Assembly: GCA_902518355.1 (NCBI GenBank)
Contig: CABYFY010000004.1
Coordinates: 83,346-147,345, forward strand
Direction: 5' to 3'
DNA: 64,000 nucleotides
Origin: an uncultured Bacteroidota bacterium
GTDB taxonomy: Bacteria; Bacteroidota; Bacteroidia; Flavobacteriales; Flavobacteriaceae
Shown here: positions 1 through 9,665 of the stretch, in pieces
How positions within the stretch are numbered: the first letter of the stretch is position 1
Layout: each line of letters begins with the position of its first letter
Notes under the pieces: generated by a model
Told to the model about the DNA's origin: nothing
Database searches by the model: none
Seen by the model: only the letters and a program-made list of their open reading frames with translations
Made by a program: the position numbers and the translations under genes

Positions 1-822
1 GCCAACAAAAAGCAATTAAATAAATTATTAGATAAAATTACTTTTAATTTAAAAAAGCTAATAGATTCATTTAAGACGGGGAATGTCATTAAAAATGGAA
101 TACCAATAGCTATAGTTGGTGAACCTAATACAGGAAAATCTACCTTGTTAAATACATTACTTAATGAAGAACGTGCAATTGTAAGCTCAATAGCAGGAAC
201 AACAAGGGATACAATTGAAGATCAAATAAATATAAATGGTGTTAACTGTAGATTTATAGATACAGCTGGTATTAGAAATACAGATGATGAAATTGAGAGT
301 ATTGGAATAGAGAGAACTTTCAAAAAAATGAATGAATCAGAAATTATTATTTTCTTGATCGATCACTCGACTCTTAATCATGAAAAATTAAATTATTATG
401 TAAATTATCTTAATGAGATTGATAATAAATTTCCTGATACTAAATTGATAACATTATTAAACAAAATTGATATAAAGTCTGAAACTTTAGTAAGTGATTT
501 AGACGAATTTAAACCCATATTGATAAGTGCGAAAAACAAGTCAAATATTGATAATTTAAAAGATGAGATTATTTCATACGTAAATAACTTAACAAGCCAA
601 ATTGATAATTCCACTATATCAAACTCAAGACATTATGACTTATTAAATAAAACTTATGAAGAAATTCACAAAGTAAAAATCTCAATATCCAAAAATATAT
701 CATCTGATCTATTGGCAATTGACATTAAACAAGCAATTTATTTTTTAGGGGAACTAACTGGTGAAATATCCAATAACGAAGTACTGGGAAATATATTTTC
801 AAAATTTTGTATTGGAAAGTGA
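1..822 (+). CDS. mnmE: tRNA uridine-5-carboxymethylaminomethyl(34) synthesis GTPase MnmE, C-terminal part (5' truncated by window edge)
   Basis: Frame 1 is open from base 1, before the listed ATG at 145. It encodes a G1 motif GEPNTGKST, the GTPase domain (DTAGIR) and the diagnostic C-terminus FCIGK. Confidence 0.95.
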   Translation, partial: ANKKQLNKLLDKITFNLKKLIDSFKTGNVIKNGIPIAIVGEPNTGKSTLLNTLLNEERAIVSSIAGTTRDTIEDQININGVNCRFIDTAGIRNTDDEIESIGIERTFKKMNESEIIIFLIDHSTLNHEKLNYYVNYLNEIDNKFPDTKLITLLNKIDIKSETLVSDLDEFKPILISAKNKSNIDNLKDEIISYVNNLTSQIDNSTISNSRHYDLLNKTYEEIHKVKISISKNISSDLLAIDIKQAIYFLGELTGEISNNEVLGNIFSKFCIGK

Positions 823-856
823 TATAAAAACAGTTTTAATACAGTTTAAATTTTAT

Positions 857-1759
857 TCAAAAATATATTTCTTGTGCTAATCTGAAAGTATTTGAATGTG
901 CTTCTATTATATCTTTCAATATTGGGGAATATCCTCCACCCATACTTACCTGAACGGGAATTTTGTTGGTTTTGCAATAATCTAAAACAAATCTATCCCT
1001 TTCTTTACACCCCTTTATCGAAACAGCCAATCTTCCAAGTTTGTCATTTTCAATTATATCAACACCGGATAAATAAAAAATAAAATCTGGTTCAAAATTA
1101 TCGATTAGTTGAGGAATATCGTACTTAATTTTTTTTAAGTATTCTTTATCGGTTGTTCCATCACTAAAACCATAATCAAAATCACTAGTTTCTTTTCTGA
1201 ATGGATAATTTTTTTCTCCATGAAATGAAGCGGTAAAAACATTTTTATTTTCTCTGAATATTTCTGCTGTTCCGTTTCCCTGGTGAACATCTAAATCCAA
1301 TACTAATATCTTTCTACTAAAACCATTTTCGATTAAAAAATTTGCCGCTATAGCTTGATCATTTAAAATACAAAATGCTTCTGCACGATTTGTAAAAGCG
1401 TGATGAGTACCACCGGCTATATTCATTGAAATTCCGTATTTAATTGAGTTTGTAGCACATTCAATTGTGCCTTGTACAATTTTTTTTTCTCTTTCAATAA
1501 GTTTTTGAGACATGGGAAATCCAATTGCTCTTATCTCCTTCTTATCTAATTTTTGATTAATTAAGCTATTATAATAATTAGATTCATGGGTCAGAAGTAT
1601 AACATTATCTTCAATATCACCCGGATTAAAAAAATTGTTTTCGTTACATGTATTTTCAATGATTAATTGCTCAGGAATCAGTTCATACTTTATCATTGGA
1701 AACCTATGGTTTTCTTTTAGCGGATGGTTGTATAAAGAATGATGAGCAATTTTAAGCAC
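857..1759 (-). CDS. Histone deacetylase family protein (class IV/HDAC11-like)
   Basis: Motifs GGTHHAFTNRAEAFCILND, LDLDVHQGNGTAEIF, FHGEKNYPFRKETSD, YLSGVDIIENDKLGRLAVS, SMGGGYSP. Confidence 0.88.
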   Translation of the reverse strand: MLKIAHHSLYNHPLKENHRFPMIKYELIPEQLIIENTCNENNFFNPGDIEDNVILLTHESNYYNSLINQKLDKKEIRAIGFPMSQKLIEREKKIVQGTIECATNSIKYGISMNIAGGTHHAFTNRAEAFCILNDQAIAANFLIENGFSRKILVLDLDVHQGNGTAEIFRENKNVFTASFHGEKNYPFRKETSDFDYGFSDGTTDKEYLKKIKYDIPQLIDNFEPDFIFYLSGVDIIENDKLGRLAVSIKGCKERDRFVLDYCKTNKIPVQVSMGGGYSPILKDIIEAHSNTFRLAQEIYF

Positions 1760-1813
1760 AGGTCATAAATTAATGGAATAAATTTTGATTATGTTAATCA
1801 TAAAATATGCCAT

Positions 1814-2776
1814 ATGAGAACATTTCTTTTTTCTTTTATTTTATTTATTTCTTTAAATTCTTTTTCTCAAGACACATTTTCAATAATTGCTGTTGACCCA
1901 CAAACAGGGGAAGTTGGTGCTGCTGGAGCTACATGTTTATACAATCAGAGCGATGGAATAATAGACATTATATCAAGTATAATTCCAGGGAAGGGGGGTA
2001 TTTTATCACAAGCCTATGTATGTGTTCCAAACATCAATCTACAAAATGGTATTGATCAAATGAATAATGGTCTTTCACCAGACGAAATAATTGATTGGTT
2101 AATTGAAAATGACCAATGTAACGCGCTTTCATTTTATTACAGACAATATGGAATTGTTGATATTGATGAAAATGGTGAGGTGAGAACTGCAGGCTACACA
2201 GGATCCTTTGCTGACAACTATAAGGAGGATAGACAGGGTACAAACTACAGTATTCAAGGAAATATTCTTTTAGATCAATCTGTAATTGATAATATGGAAA
2301 ATAACTTTAATAATACCCAGGGGAATTTAGCTGAAAAGCTTATGAGCGCGATGCAGGGAGCAAATTTTGCTGGTGCTGATAGCCGATGTTTAGCGGATGG
2401 TACATCATCAGCTACTGCTTTTCTTGTGGTATATCAACCTGATGATTCTGTTGGGCCCTCTTTAGAGTTAAATGTTGGTTCACAAGACCCAGGTGTAGAA
2501 CCCATTAACATATTACAAGAAATGTTTGATAATTATTTATCTCTTGAATCTAACAATAATAATTTAATTAAATTATTTCCGAATCCCACGGATGGTCTTG
2601 TAAGTCTAAGTTCTGAAGATAATTATAAGATTGATGTTTTTGATAATATTGGTAAGTTAGTCTTTACAACAATAGGCAACTCATTCAATATACAATCATT
2701 AGAAAAGGGCAGCTATTTTATTAAATTGGCATCCGATAATAACACAATTTCTACATATAAAATTCTTCGAAAATGA
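1814..2776 (+). CDS. DUF1028 domain-containing secreted protein with T9SS type A C-terminal sorting domain
   Basis: Signal peptide MRTFLFSFILFISLNSFSQ, then FSIIAVDPQTGEVGAAGATC (DUF1028). C-terminal LFPNPTDGLVSLSS...GSYFIKL...TYKILRK is typical of a T9SS CTD. Confidence 0.85.
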   Translation: MRTFLFSFILFISLNSFSQDTFSIIAVDPQTGEVGAAGATCLYNQSDGIIDIISSIIPGKGGILSQAYVCVPNINLQNGIDQMNNGLSPDEIIDWLIENDQCNALSFYYRQYGIVDIDENGEVRTAGYTGSFADNYKEDRQGTNYSIQGNILLDQSVIDNMENNFNNTQGNLAEKLMSAMQGANFAGADSRCLADGTSSATAFLVVYQPDDSVGPSLELNVGSQDPGVEPINILQEMFDNYLSLESNNNNLIKLFPNPTDGLVSLSSEDNYKIDVFDNIGKLVFTTIGNSFNIQSLEKGSYFIKLASDNNTISTYKILRK

Positions 2777-3030
2777 TCAGTAAATATATTTTTATATTAC
2801 TTATAATATGGGGAATACCAAGCACCTTTTTTAGAAGTAAATTCAGAAAAATTGTTTATCAGACTGATGACTGGAAAATAAATATAAAACCATTATTTGT
2901 TAAAGAATTAAAAGGTTTATTTTTTAATATTTTTCCTCAGAATAATGACTACATTAAAACTAGGAATCAGTATAGGATCTATTTATCGGTATACTTATTG
3001 CTTTTTATTTTTTACATAATTACAAAATGA
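2773..3030 (+). CDS. Hypothetical 85-aa membrane protein
   Basis: 4-nt ATGA overlaps with both the upstream and downstream CDS; N- and C-terminal hydrophobic segments. Confidence 0.6.
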   Translation: MISKYIFILLIIWGIPSTFFRSKFRKIVYQTDDWKINIKPLFVKELKGLFFNIFPQNNDYIKTRNQYRIYLSVYLLLFIFYIITK

Positions 3031-3872
3031 AAAATCACCTATTTAACATATTATCCTCCATTATCGCATTTTATATTCCTTTTCAAATCGCATTATTGAC
3101 TGATTTACCCCTGGTGAAAAATTTAATTTTATTGATTTTTTCCATCCAATGGATAAGTTTTATACCTGCTTATATATTTCAAACCGAAAAGTTTTTTGAT
3201 TTAACTGGAAGTATCACCTATTTAACAACTGTTCTTGCTGCTTTGTATGTCACTGACTCTGGAAAAATTTCTGATTATGTAATTGTTTCATGTGTTGTCA
3301 TTTGGGCAATAAGACTTGGTTCTTTCTTATTTATGAGAATTCATAAAGCTGGAGAGGATAGAAGGTTTAGGGATATTAAACCTAATTTTACTAGATTTTT
3401 TATGACATGGACTCTTCAAGGAATGTGGGTTTCAATGTGTCTGTTATGTGTTCTAACTGCTCTTTCTTCATATTCAGGAATTATCGTTAATAATATATTT
3501 TATATTGGATTAATGATATTTATTTCAGGTTTTATAATTGAAGTTTTGGCAGATCACCAAAAAACAGTTTTTAGAAAAGACCTAAAGAATAAGGATAAAT
3601 TTATTTCAACAGGGTTATGGTCTTACTCCAGACATCCGAATTACTTTGGTGAAATATTATTATGGCTAGGAATTGCTGTTATGTCATTTTCATCTCTTGA
3701 AGGATTTCAATATTTCACATTGATATCTCCGATATTTGTATATATATTACTTGTATACATTTCTGGTATTAGAATGTTAGAAAATCAAGCAAATAAAAAA
3801 TGGGGACATCTTGATTCTTACAAAGAATATTTAAAAAATACGCCTAGGCTTTTTTTTAGAATTTTTGGTTAA
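3027..3872 (+). CDS. DUF1295 / steroid 5-alpha-reductase-like isoprenylcysteine-methyltransferase-fold membrane protein
   Basis: Polytopic; LWSYSRHPNYFGEILLWLGIAVMS motif typical of DUF1295. Confidence 0.85.
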   Translation: MKNHLFNILSSIIAFYIPFQIALLTDLPLVKNLILLIFSIQWISFIPAYIFQTEKFFDLTGSITYLTTVLAALYVTDSGKISDYVIVSCVVIWAIRLGSFLFMRIHKAGEDRRFRDIKPNFTRFFMTWTLQGMWVSMCLLCVLTALSSYSGIIVNNIFYIGLMIFISGFIIEVLADHQKTVFRKDLKNKDKFISTGLWSYSRHPNYFGEILLWLGIAVMSFSSLEGFQYFTLISPIFVYILLVYISGIRMLENQANKKWGHLDSYKEYLKNTPRLFFRIFG

Positions 3873-3896
3873 TTTTGATATTTATAAAAACTAACC

Positions 3897-4421
3897 ATGA
3901 AAAAATTTTTTTCTTTCGCTGGAACTATTAGCGGTACAACCTTTTTTTTAAGAACATTATTTACAATAGTTCTTTCAATCCCTTTAATTATTACATTAAT
4001 TTCAAAATGGACATCATATTTTACATCCCTTGGTAATTTTGATATTTCCGACCCATCACTTGAAAATCAAATGGCTATACAAGCCTTTGGTGATGAATTA
4101 GCTCAGAAAATTGCTGACAATCCAGAATTTTATTTAAACGACTTTCTAAACTCATTTACTTTTGGATGGATACTATTATTTGTCTTAAGTGTAATTCCTG
4201 CAATTTGGTTTGGATTAGCTACATATTATAAAAGAGTTTCTGCACTTTTTTTTGAGCAAAGAAAACAGGTTTTCTTGGCCCTGGTCACTTTTGATATTGT
4301 TTCTGATTATATAGTTTTATCAAACTCTGGGATTTTAACCACAATAGTCTCATCAATAGGAATACTAATTTTTGTATTTCTTGTATTTAATAACTCTAAA
4401 TTTGAAAATCATGAAGGTTAA
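3897..4421 (+). CDS. DUF805-like integral membrane protein
   Basis: Hydrophobic; FGLATYYKRVSALFFEQRK resembles the DUF805 R-x-x-x-x-W region. Confidence 0.5.
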   Translation: MKKFFSFAGTISGTTFFLRTLFTIVLSIPLIITLISKWTSYFTSLGNFDISDPSLENQMAIQAFGDELAQKIADNPEFYLNDFLNSFTFGWILLFVLSVIPAIWFGLATYYKRVSALFFEQRKQVFLALVTFDIVSDYIVLSNSGILTTIVSSIGILIFVFLVFNNSKFENHEG

Positions 4422-4905
4422 TTATGTTTTTTTATCAATTTTTTTAATGTTTAATTCCTGTATTTCCCTAAAGGTTGGTAATAAGGATGTTAAAACCAAT
4501 AATTCAACCTCAAATTTGAACACAATAGAGTTTATAAATTCTCAGGAAAATATTGATCGTGGATATCCATTTTCAGAAGCCACAGTGGTTAATGGTATCA
4601 TTTTTCTGTCCGGTGAAATAGGAACACTTCCTGATGGTACACTAATCGATGGAGGTATTGAAGCTGAAACTAGACAAACATTAACCAACATCAAAAACAA
4701 ACTTGAAAAAATGGGGGGATCAATGGACGATATTTTTAAATGTACTTGTATGCTCTCAGATATAAAAGATTGGCCGTTGATGAGTCTAGAGTATAAGAAG
4801 TTTTTTAATCCTCAAAAATTGCCTGCGAGAAGTGCCTTTGCGGGAAGCGGTTTGGCTTTAGGAGCTAAGCTAGAAATTGAATGTATTGCAATCAAAAAAA
4901 ATTAG
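4411..4905 (+). CDS. RidA/YjgF/YER057c family protein with lipoprotein-type signal peptide
   Basis: The likely start is ATG 4411 (MKVNYVFLSIFLMFNSC...) rather than 4372. RidA core: ATVVNGIIFLSGEIG...ETRQTLTNIKNKLEKMG...LPARSAFAGSGLALGAKLEIECIAI. Confidence 0.85.
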   Translation: MKVNYVFLSIFLMFNSCISLKVGNKDVKTNNSTSNLNTIEFINSQENIDRGYPFSEATVVNGIIFLSGEIGTLPDGTLIDGGIEAETRQTLTNIKNKLEKMGGSMDDIFKCTCMLSDIKDWPLMSLEYKKFFNPQKLPARSAFAGSGLALGAKLEIECIAIKKN

Positions 4906-4908
4906 ATT

Positions 4909-5037
4909 TTGATTAAAAACAAAAATTTTTGGATTTTACTTATGATAATTGTGCCACTGATTGGTTTATTATTCAAAGTTTATGCTTTATTACTCGTTCT
5001 TCCACTGGGCTTTGCGCTTGGTAAAAAATCTAAGTAA
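4909..5037 (+). CDS. Small membrane protein, 42 aa (TTG start), not in supplied ORF track
   Basis: TTG ATT AAA ... TAA translates to MIKNKNFWILLMIIVPLIGLLFKVYALLLVLPLGFALGKKSK; hydrophobic stretch with charged ends; 3 nt after the upstream stop. Confidence 0.4.
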   Translation: MIKNKNFWILLMIIVPLIGLLFKVYALLLVLPLGFALGKKSK

Positions 5038-5836
5038 GTTCAATAAATAGGATACTAGTTCCTATAATAATCACAAATAAACCGAAAACCATTTTTAATT
5101 TATTTTCAGGGACTTTCTGTGAAAATAATTGACCAATAAATATTCCGATAACAGATATTAGAGTGAAAAATAGTAAAAACATCCAATCAATTCTAAGGTT
5201 TTGAACATCTCCTATAAAACCAATTAATGATTTTAATGAGATAATCGCTAAAGAAGTTGCAATTGCTGCTTTCATTCTTAAATCAGAAAGAATTACAAGT
5301 ATTGGGATTATTATAAATCCGCCACCAGCACCAACCAAACCTGTCAAAAAACCTATTAAAGACCCTTCTGCAAAAATTAAGAATTTATTTGGAGCTATGG
5401 TTTTAGTTTGCTTTAGCCCAACAATGGTTTTTGGGGTTCTTTTTATCATTAAAAAACCTGCTACTAGCATAAGTATTGAAAACAAAAGCATTATTAATTG
5501 ATTTTTACTAAGAAATATCAAATCTGAGTCAATTATGGTCTCAGGAATCAAATGTATCAAGTATTTTCTTGTTAAATAAACGGTGATAACAGCTGAAAAT
5601 GAAAATAATAATGTTGTTGAATAGTTAATCAATTTATCCCTTAAATTCTTGATTGAACCAATTAAAGATGTAGTACCAACTATGAATAGTGAATAAGCTG
5701 TGGCAGTAAATGGGTTTATTCCAAACAAATACACAAGAATCGGAACCGAAAGTATTGATCCACCACTACCAATCAACCCTAAAATTAGACCAACTATAAA
5801 TGCTCCAAAAAATCCTAATATTTCAAGCGTCTCCAA
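5030..5836 (-). CDS. Sulfite exporter TauE/SafE family protein
   Basis: Polytopic protein with duplicated GLIGSGGS(I) and GLVGAGGGFI motifs typical of TauE/SafE. Confidence 0.88.
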   Translation of the reverse strand: METLEILGFFGAFIVGLILGLIGSGGSILSVPILVYLFGINPFTATAYSLFIVGTTSLIGSIKNLRDKLINYSTTLLFSFSAVITVYLTRKYLIHLIPETIIDSDLIFLSKNQLIMLLFSILMLVAGFLMIKRTPKTIVGLKQTKTIAPNKFLIFAEGSLIGFLTGLVGAGGGFIIIPILVILSDLRMKAAIATSLAIISLKSLIGFIGDVQNLRIDWMFLLFFTLISVIGIFIGQLFSQKVPENKLKMVFGLFVIIIGTSILFIELT

Positions 5837-5912
5837 GAATTTATTTAGTTTAATTTAACTTGATAATTGTTAAGATAAGTTTAATATTTTAAAATCAGAC
5901 AATCATTTTAAA

Positions 5913-5920
5913 TATCTTTG
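5913..5920 (+). promoter_or_regulatory. Putative Bacteroidota -7 element TATCTTTG upstream of CDS 5941
   Basis: Matches TAnnTTTG, 20 nt before the ATG; no clear -33 TTG recognised. Confidence 0.45.
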
Positions 5921-5940
5921 TCGAAGACTATTTTTAAAAA

Positions 5941-6591
5941 ATGAGGTTTAACAAAATATTATTTTTATTTCTTTTTTTATTTATTAATTCATTTGCTCAA
6001 GAAACCGCAATTAAGTCTTTGAAAATAAAATCTTTAGATACAAATAGCGTTAATAAAGAGACATTTAATCTCAATAGAATTTCTCCAATTGGACTCACAA
6101 AAAAAAATCCAAAAAAATTTTTCGATTATAATTTAGATTTTGATATAACTTCAAATAAACAGGAAGTTGATATAACGGGTAAAACAGATTTAGTAACACC
6201 AACATGGAAAATACGTCAAACTTTTAACGAGGGAAATGTTAATAAATCAAAATTTAGCAAAGACTTTTATTTGGGTGATCTCGAAACAGAATCGGATTAT
6301 ATCATCATAAAATGTAGGGATCATGAATATGTTGACGGAGATAGAATAAGACTAATGATTAATGGAGCAGTTTTACATCCTAATATTTTATTATCATCAG
6401 TTTTTTATGTTGTAGATGTTGATTTAGATGATGGGTATAACAATATAGATTTCATTGCATTAAACGAAGGTGAATCAAGTCCAAATACTGCTCAACTGAT
6501 TGTTATGGATGAATTTGGAAAACAGTTGTCAAATAAAAAGTGGCTAATATCAACGGGTTATAAGGCCAAGCTTGTTGTTTTTAAAAAATAG
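5941..6591 (+). CDS. Hypothetical secreted protein, beta-rich
   Basis: Signal peptide MRFNKILFLFLFLFINSFAQ; no family recognised with confidence. Confidence 0.7.
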   Translation: MRFNKILFLFLFLFINSFAQETAIKSLKIKSLDTNSVNKETFNLNRISPIGLTKKNPKKFFDYNLDFDITSNKQEVDITGKTDLVTPTWKIRQTFNEGNVNKSKFSKDFYLGDLETESDYIIIKCRDHEYVDGDRIRLMINGAVLHPNILLSSVFYVVDVDLDDGYNNIDFIALNEGESSPNTAQLIVMDEFGKQLSNKKWLISTGYKAKLVVFKK

Positions 6592-6592
6592 C

Positions 6593-7708
6593 TTAGTTGT
6601 TAAGCATTACAGGCATTACTAACATAATTAATTCTTCATCATCAGAGTATCCATCGAGTGGTCTTAGAATACCAGCCCTGTTAGGTAAACTCATTTCTAG
6701 CTTAACTTCTTTACAATCTAAATTATTAGTCATTTCGATAAGGAATCGGGAATTAAAACCAATTTCAATGTCTTCACCTTTATAGTCACATGTTAGTCTC
6801 TCTTCGGCTTTGTTGCTAAAGTCTACATCTTCAGCAGAAATATTTAATTCAGCACCGGCAATTTTTAACCTTACTTGATGAGTTGTTTTATTTGAAAATA
6901 TTGAAACTCTTTTCAAAGAACTTAACAATAAGGATCTGTCTATTGTTAAAACATTTGGATTTTCGTTAGGAATTACAGCCTCATAATTGGGGTACTGACC
7001 GTCAATAAGTCTACAAATTACCGTAAGCCCATCCATATCAAATTTGGCATTAGAATTATTATATTCAATTGTAACCTCTTGGTCATTATCAATAATATTT
7101 TTTAGAAGATTAAGAGGTTTTTTAGGCATTATAAATTCTGCAAGTGTAGTAGCTTTAATATCATTCCTCTTATACTTTACTAACTTATGTGCATCAGTAG
7201 CAACAAAAGTCAGATTATCAGAGCTTAACTGAAAAAAAACACCACTCATCACTGGTCTCAAATCATCATTTCCAGATGCAAAAATGGTTGAATTTATGGC
7301 TTTAGCCAAAACAACACTTGAAATCTTAGTGCTTGATGGATTGTCTAATGTAATGGTTTTTGGGAACTGATCTCCTTCAGTATATGCTAAGGAATACTTA
7401 CCGTGATTTGAACTGATTTCAACAGTATTATTGTCTTCTACAGTAAATGTCAAAGGTTGTTCAGGAAAGGTTTTTAATGTGTCGATTAAAAGTTTTGAAG
7501 GAATTGCTACAGAACCTTTACTTGAACTATCAACTTCGATTGATGAAATCATTGTAGTTTCAAGATCGCTTGATGTGATTTTTAGTGTAGAGCTATCTAG
7601 GTCAAATAAGAAGTGATCTAATACTGGAATTGTGTTAGATGTATTTATTACACCACCCAAAATTTGAAGCTTTTTCAGTAAGGTACTACTTGATACAATG
7701 AATTTCAT
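6593..7708 (-). CDS. dnaN: DNA polymerase III subunit beta
   Basis: Full-length sliding clamp: MKFIVSSSTLLKKLQ...FVATDAHKLV...LDGYSDDEELIMLVMPVMLNN. Confidence 0.97.
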   Translation of the reverse strand: MKFIVSSSTLLKKLQILGGVINTSNTIPVLDHFLFDLDSSTLKITSSDLETTMISSIEVDSSSKGSVAIPSKLLIDTLKTFPEQPLTFTVEDNNTVEISSNHGKYSLAYTEGDQFPKTITLDNPSSTKISSVVLAKAINSTIFASGNDDLRPVMSGVFFQLSSDNLTFVATDAHKLVKYKRNDIKATTLAEFIMPKKPLNLLKNIIDNDQEVTIEYNNSNAKFDMDGLTVICRLIDGQYPNYEAVIPNENPNVLTIDRSLLLSSLKRVSIFSNKTTHQVRLKIAGAELNISAEDVDFSNKAEERLTCDYKGEDIEIGFNSRFLIEMTNNLDCKEVKLEMSLPNRAGILRPLDGYSDDEELIMLVMPVMLNN

Positions 7709-7731
7709 ATGACTTAATTAGATAATAACAA

Positions 7732-7739
7732 CAAATATA
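7732..7739 (-). promoter_or_regulatory. Putative -7 element TATATTTG for dnaN
   Basis: Plus-strand caaatata; 24 nt upstream of the dnaN ATG on the minus strand. Confidence 0.45.
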
Positions 7740-7784
7740 TCATATTGATAAATTATTCTTAAATAAACTTATTAACATAGGATT

Positions 7785-8615
7785 TTATTTAAATGAAATA
7801 GTAACAGAATCATAAATCTTTAGCCCCATCAATGATGAAGCAGTTCCAACATTTTGAGGATTACTTCTGTAAATGGAGATTTGTAGGAAGTCACTAGAAT
7901 TAAAAACAACCATACCTTTTCCTTCGTCATTTCTTTGATTTAATGGTACATTATAATTAACAATATCAGTGTATTTGTTATATATTTTTTTGAATTTATA
8001 ATTTCTTACCGAAATTTCAAATGATCTCCCTTTTCTAATCTCTTCAAAAATATTCCTTTTTAAGTTGGTTACTACATTTCCAAAATTATCAATGTAGATT
8101 ACGCTGGATACGATTTGACTCTGGTCTTCATTGACAAAAGGTTTTAGATTCTTAACAGATTTAATTTCTGTAATTTCTTTTCCAATAAGTTCTGGTTTAC
8201 CCCCTTTAGCTAAATGACAAGCAACTTCAGAAAATATTTTGGAGCTTGAGTCAATTTGATTTAATTCGTCATGTATAGTTATTTCAAATATTTTTTCCGG
8301 GTTAATGTTTTGGCATAAAATACTTAAAATACCATTATCAGCTGATATAAAAAAATGATTATCAAGACACACAACAATGTGTTTTTTTTCAATTGTTTTC
8401 TCTGAATCAACATCAATTATGTGTACAGAATTTTCTGGAAAACTTTTGTAAGTATTTTCAAGAATATAGGCTGCTTCCATTATGTTAAAGGGAGATACAT
8501 TATTAGAAATATCAACAATTTTAGCCTTATCAAAACTTCTATAGATATCACCTTTAATTTTAGCAACAAAATGATCTTTGTTTCCGAAATCAGTAATTAG
8601 AGTAATTATCGACAT
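7785..8615 (-). CDS. SAM hydroxide adenosyltransferase family protein (DUF62, chlorinase/fluorinase-like)
   Basis: MSIITLITDFGNKDHFVAKIKGDIY...FISADNGILS...YIDNFGNVVTNL. Confidence 0.88.
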   Translation of the reverse strand: MSIITLITDFGNKDHFVAKIKGDIYRSFDKAKIVDISNNVSPFNIMEAAYILENTYKSFPENSVHIIDVDSEKTIEKKHIVVCLDNHFFISADNGILSILCQNINPEKIFEITIHDELNQIDSSSKIFSEVACHLAKGGKPELIGKEITEIKSVKNLKPFVNEDQSQIVSSVIYIDNFGNVVTNLKRNIFEEIRKGRSFEISVRNYKFKKIYNKYTDIVNYNVPLNQRNDEGKGMVVFNSSDFLQISIYRSNPQNVGTASSLMGLKIYDSVTISFK

Positions 8616-8713
8616 TAAATTGTTAATATTTAATAATGTAAGTGGTTATGAAATTACGTATTTTAGATTAAGTAATCTAGAAAATTATATTCTGATTAAT
8701 AACATTTAAAAAT

Positions 8714-9664
8714 TTGGAAGAAAAGGTAATTAAAATTGAGAGTATTGATCCAAAGGATTTCTTTGGTCCTCAAAATAAGAATATCAAAATTTTAAAAAAT
8801 AATTTCCCAAACGTTAAAATAGTTGCTCGAGGTAGCCAAATAAAGGCCTACGGAAATTCCGAGGATCTTTCGGAGCTTGAAATCAGAATCCATAAAATCA
8901 TTAATTATTTCTTAAAATATAATATCCTTTCTGATAATGAGATCGAAACTCTTCTTACAAAGTCTGATTTAGAGTTAGAAACGTCAAGTGATAGTCATAA
9001 ACCAATTTTGCATGGAGTGAGTGGTAAAGTCATTAAAGCAAGAACTTTAAATCAAAGGAAAATTATTGATAGTGTTCATAAGAACGATATGGTATTCGCA
9101 ATTGGTCCTGCTGGAACCGGAAAAACTTACACTGGGATTGCATTGGCTGTTAAAGCTTTAAAAAATAAAAATGTTAAAAGAATTATTTTGACAAGACCTG
9201 CTATTGAGGCAGGGGAAAATCTTGGTTTTTTGCCTGGTGATTTAAAAGAAAAATTAGATCCATACATGCAGCCATTATATGATTCTTTAAAAGACATGAT
9301 TCCATCGGAAAAATTAAAAAAATATATGCAGGATGAAGTGATACAGATAGCTCCTTTGGCATTTATGAGAGGAAGGACACTTGATAACGCATTTGTTATT
9401 TTAGATGAAGGTCAAAATACAACTCACTCACAGATGAAAATGTTTTTAACACGAATGGGAAAAAATGCAAAGTTTATTATTACTGGTGATCCGGGACAGG
9501 TCGATTTACCAAGAAATGCTATTTCCGGAATTAAAGAAGCTATATTAATTTTAAAAAATACACCAGGTGTTGGTATTGTTCATTTAGACGAATCAGATGT
9601 TATTAGGAATAAATTAGTCAAGAAGATAGTTGACGCATACAAGAATATCGAAAATAACAACTAA
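8714..9664 (+). CDS. PhoH family ATPase
   Basis: [78 protein letters not shown] start. Confidence 0.93.
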   Translation: MEEKVIKIESIDPKDFFGPQNKNIKILKNNFPNVKIVARGSQIKAYGNSEDLSELEIRIHKIINYFLKYNILSDNEIETLLTKSDLELETSSDSHKPILHGVSGKVIKARTLNQRKIIDSVHKNDMVFAIGPAGTGKTYTGIALAVKALKNKNVKRIILTRPAIEAGENLGFLPGDLKEKLDPYMQPLYDSLKDMIPSEKLKKYMQDEVIQIAPLAFMRGRTLDNAFVILDEGQNTTHSQMKMFLTRMGKNAKFIITGDPGQVDLPRNAISGIKEAILILKNTPGVGIVHLDESDVIRNKLVKKIVDAYKNIENNN

Positions 9665-9665
9665 T

